Positions 61,605-64,000 of a DNA stretch of 64,000 nt are shown piece by piece. Position 1 is the first letter of the stretch; each line of letters begins with the position of its first letter. Made by a program: the position numbers and the translations under genes. The stretch lies in contig NC_069094.1 of assembly GCF_947172395.1 (NCBI RefSeq), positions 4,300,501-4,364,500 of the forward strand. The letters are read 5' to 3'. Below the pieces are notes generated by a model. The model ran no database searches and was not told where the DNA came from. It was given only the letters and a program-made list of their open reading frames with translations. Source of the DNA: Bicyclus anynana. Taxonomy: Eukaryota > Arthropoda > Insecta > Lepidoptera > Nymphalidae.

Positions 61605-63732
61605 GTAACAAGGTTATTTTTTATTATGTCACGATAACACGGGAAAATATATCATCACCATCATCATTAGCAGTCGATGGTCGTCCACAGCTGGACATAG
61701 GCCTCTTGCATGTCAAAATAAATATTTGTCTCACGGCAAATCTGTATTTACAAAACCCCTTATCATTGATCACCATAAAATGTGAAATTAAACACTTAAC
61801 GTCGCTTAACGGATTTAATTCAAGTTTTTTATATTCCCTAGAAAGTCCTTACGGAAAGAAAAACTTGGAATATTGCGCAAAAAGGCGAATTTTACAAAAA
61901 TTAACGACAATTTCATGAATTGTTGTTACTCACGGTATTGTACTATCAGCGTATATACAAGGGGGTGCCGAGTAGTCCGTGTACAAGTTTTCGTAAATCT
62001 CGGGAAACCATGGATTTATTCGGGATAAATAGTAGCCTATGTGTTAATCCAGAGTAAAATTTATTTCCATTCCAAATTTCAGCCAAATCGCTTCAGTAGT
62101 AGCGGCGTTAAAGAGTAACAAACACCCAAACATCCATACAAACTTTCACGTTTATAATATTAGTAGGATAATTATAACACAAAACATTGTTATTAATTTT
62201 TGCACAAAAGCACTAATGCGACTGGCAGCGTGACGGTGTCCACGATGCCTAACAAACAAACCTCCCCTCCACAATATATTCATAATTACATAGGCCATAC
62301 ACATAAATTTATGATGGTGTTTCTAATGAAAAAAAAATTACAGGCTTGGGACGGATTCTACGATAGCGTCAGTGATCCTACGCTAAAAATTGAGGAGTTT
62401 GAAGACGAGTTCAGTCCTACAACACCTAGTAAGTCCATGAGAATATAAGTAATACTGTAACACAAAAATTGCCCTTGACATCATCATTTACCTTAAATGA
62501 ATATTTTAGGAAAACAGAAAGTTTACGGAAAGAGAAAGAAAGAGGTGAATTCAAAACTCACACTTGCGAGTTATACAAAACATCGTTACAGAATAGCACT
62601 ACAGTTGACATCTAAGAGTACATAGAGGTTGTCATTTAGTCAATTCCCTTGTTTTACTTAATTTTTATAATTGTTTGAACTTTTTCTTTGATAACTATAA
62701 ACAAAAATATTACTACCATTGCATAATACACACTAATTAACTTATTAGATTAGAAATCATTCTCTATTCCAGAACCCAAACAAACGAAAGATGACAAAGA
62801 GGCTAAAGATCGAATCATGAAACACTTGGCTGTGATGGGCCTCATAAGGAGTTATCAGGTAAACATTACATGTATCCACCTAAGGATTAGCTAATGGTTT
62901 TTTCATGGATGAGAAAAAAACAAAACCGACCTACCAACCTACCGTATTTATAGAGCAAAACAAAACAAGAACAAGAAAATTGGTCGATGGTTTTAATTTT
63001 TAAACAATTGTGTATTTATATTCAACAGACCCTTTTCATAAATGCCGAAGATACCACGGTGACGGGTATTTCTAATAAATCATTATTATCTTTCTGAAAT
63101 TAGGCGTGGCTAGGTTTACCCGGTGATCATCATCATCATATCAGCCGATGGACGTCCACTGCAGGACATAGGCCTTTTGTAGGGACTTCCAAATATCCAG
63201 CAAATCCCTGCGAATCGCTTGATGTCTTTAGCCCATCAGGTTGGGGGTCGACCAACATTGCGCCTTGTAGTGCGGGGTCACCATTTGAGATCCTTGGGAC
63301 CCCAACGTCCATCGGCACTTCAGCTTCGCAACTCGTTGAGGTATATCGGTGACTTTGGTTCTTCTCCGGATCTCCTCATTTCTGATTCGATCACTCAGAG
63401 ATACTAGCATAGATTGTTCCATCGCCCGCTGTGTCTCTGAACCTTCTGATTAGTTCCATAGCGACCAAGTCTCAGAACCATAGGTCATCTGGCAACACGC
63501 ACTGTTCGAAGACTTTTGTCTTTAGGCACTGAGGAATTTTGGACAATAATTTCGTCCGATGTGTATTTACATACACGCAATGATTGGCAGGTACGTGGGC
63601 ATCTCCTGGCAAAGACTGATCCGCTGAATCTCACGATAGCTGCTAACTGGATTCTTCAGAGTCGAACGCCGCCTTTACAATTAACAGGAGTGGAATGTCG
63701 TATAGTTTCCAGAGAACTTGGCACTGCTCTAG
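61470..63732 (+). CDS. 2-oxoglutarate dehydrogenase E1-like protein, 5' part of gene (truncated by window)
   Basis: Four exons join in one frame: 61470-61604, 62344-62428, 62773-62858 and 63591-63732, about 149 codons. Donors are gtaaca, gtaagt, gtaaac, gtatga; acceptors are ccag, acag, ccag, gcag; phases are 0, 1, 0, 1. The product shows ETFLSGTNANYLEAQYLEW, the NYxEExYxxW segment found near the N-terminus of 2-oxoglutarate dehydrogenase E1. Then come AWDGFYDSV (family: SWDxFF) and KHLAVMGLIRSYQ joined to VRGHLLAKTDPLNL (family: HLAVQSLIRAYQxRGHxxAxLDPL). E1 is the thiamine-diphosphate component of the mitochondrial 2-oxoglutarate dehydrogenase complex in the TCA cycle. The catalytic and ThDP-binding parts would lie beyond 64000. 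The linker is shorter than usual and residues after DPLNL (IAANWILQSRTPPLQ...) do not resemble canonical E1, so I take it for a divergent paralogue. The mitochondrial presequence and start codon are upstream and not found. Intact frames and splice sites argue against a pseudogene. Confidence 0.8.
61650..61717 (-). mobile_element. RTE-like 3' end in intron
   Basis: Minus strand ATGCAAGAGGCCTATGTCC, AGCTGTGGACGACCATCGAC, then a GATGATGGTGATGA tail. In the first intron of the E1-like gene. Confidence 0.75.
61996..62167 (-). mobile_element. Hel-B related fragment in intron
   Basis: Minus strand starts TCCTACTAATATTATAAACG; inside are AACGCCGCTACTACTGAAGC, GGATTAACACATAGGCTACT, ATCCCGAATAAATCCATGG. 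The 3' CTAG end is missing. Confidence 0.7.
62344..62428 (+). CDS. E1-like gene, second recognised exon
   Basis: 28 codons plus one base. AWDGFYDSVSDPTLKIEEF followed by an acidic stretch. The canonical GTAAGT donor follows at 62429. Confidence 0.8.
62531..62596 (+). mobile_element. MITE-7 right half in intron
   Basis: GAGGTGAATTCAAAACTCAC, CTTGCGAGTTATACAAAACA, TCGTTACAGAATAG. The left half is absent. Lies in the second intron. Confidence 0.65.
62773..62858 (+). CDS. E1-like gene, third recognised exon
   Basis: Completes a split Lys codon, then a Lys/Asp-rich linker and DRIMKHLAVMGLIRSYQ. Acceptor TCTCTATTCCAG is pyrimidine-rich. Confidence 0.85.
63128..63545 (-). pseudogene. RTE-1 C-terminus and 3' end in intron
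   Basis: Best RTE-1 copy in the window. Minus strand: KIPQCLKTKVFEQCVLP, a frame break near the following W-S-L segment, MEQSMLVSLSDRIRNEEIRRR, TKVTDIPQRVAKLK, then a further break, the 3' end CCTATGTCCTGCAGTGGACG and CATCGGCTGATATGATGATG. It fills most of the third intron, ending about 46 bp from the fourth exon. Confidence 0.85.
63591..63732 (+). CDS. E1-like gene, fourth recognised exon
   Basis: VRGHLLAKTDPLNL continues the E1 motif. The last 33 residues are not recognisable as E1, so the true donor could lie earlier than 63733, although no better GT was seen. Confidence 0.7.
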
Positions 63733-63748
63733 GTATGATTTTATAATA

Positions 63749-63770
63749 ATCTATACTAATATTATAAAGT
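63749..63770 (+). mobile_element. Helitron 5' end remnant
   Basis: ATCTATACTAATATTATAAA only; nothing downstream continues the family. Confidence 0.5.
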
Positions 63771-63783
63771 ATATTAGACTCGC

Positions 63784-63875
63784 AACTTTTCAGTTGTGTG
63801 CATTTCTCACCCACCACCCTCACCCTACGGAATCTGAGGCAGAGGTCATATCCACTAGGCTATCACGGCTCTCAA
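63784..63875. mobile_element. SINE-A pieces in opposite orientations
   Basis: 63784-63806 (+) reads AACTTTTCAGTTGTGTGCAT. 63815-63875 (−) is a head with TAGCCTAGTGGATATGACC. They meet head to body, which suggests inversion or two insertions. Confidence 0.6.
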
Positions 63876-64000
63876 TTATATGTTACCGTTAAATTGTAAA
63901 ATACGTTAGTTTATAATCTCACTCGTGATATTATAATCTACCGTCATATTGTGAACTGATAAATACTGATTGCAATTTAACGTGTTATTTTTCGGTATAT

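Overview
The window looks like nuclear DNA from a moth or butterfly. It is AT-rich and packed with interspersed repeats of lepidopteran type: short Helitron-like elements ending in CTAG after a GC-rich hairpin, 3' ends of RTE-type non-LTR retrotransposons (ending near TGGACGTCCATCGGCTGAT plus a GATGAT tail), two abundant tRNA-headed SINE families, several MITE families and one young LTR retrotransposon. Family names used here (SINE-A, SINE-B, RTE-1, LINE-J, Hel-A/B/C, MITE-1 to -10, R-tail) are local labels. Assignments come from reading the sequence, not from a database search.

Only one conventional host gene can be supported. It lies at the right edge (61470 to beyond 63732, + strand): four in-frame exons with GT-AG borders encode the N-terminal part of a divergent 2-oxoglutarate dehydrogenase E1-like protein, and the gene runs off the window. 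Its introns hold RTE-1, Helitron, MITE and SINE pieces. One 74-codon membrane-peptide ORF at 25374-25598, with an initiator-like motif and a polyadenylation signal, is a weak second candidate. Everything else that looks coding is retroelement debris: a 5'-truncated reverse transcriptase with a C2H2 finger (1398-2441), a second RT fragment (2515-2675, -), a LINE C-terminus (2923-3225, -) and several RTE-1 C-termini.

Layout. 1-3.3 kb: nested LINE remains. 3.3-17 kb: Helitrons, SINEs, a hAT-like element with an 8-bp target duplication (11623-12298) and MITEs. 17-29 kb: sparse SINEs, MITEs and Helitron nests. 29.76-31.6 kb: a complex satellite of about 385 bp per unit. 32-37 kb: MITE, SINE and Helitron copies. 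37.9-38.7 kb: an RTE-1 fragment in which 19 codons are tandemly amplified nine-fold. 38.8-49 kb: SINEs, a tandem R-tail array and a Helitron carrying about 450 bp of (CCTACCC)-type minisatellite. 50.2-50.8 kb: a MITE with 118-bp inverted arms. 51.0-52.1 kb: a Helitron cluster and an exactly periodic 10 x 35-bp minisatellite. 56.96-61.01 kb: a non-autonomous LTR element with 1616-bp LTRs and an 818-bp interior. 61.5-64 kb: the gene. The window therefore mainly records transposable-element activity beside the 5' part of one metabolic gene.
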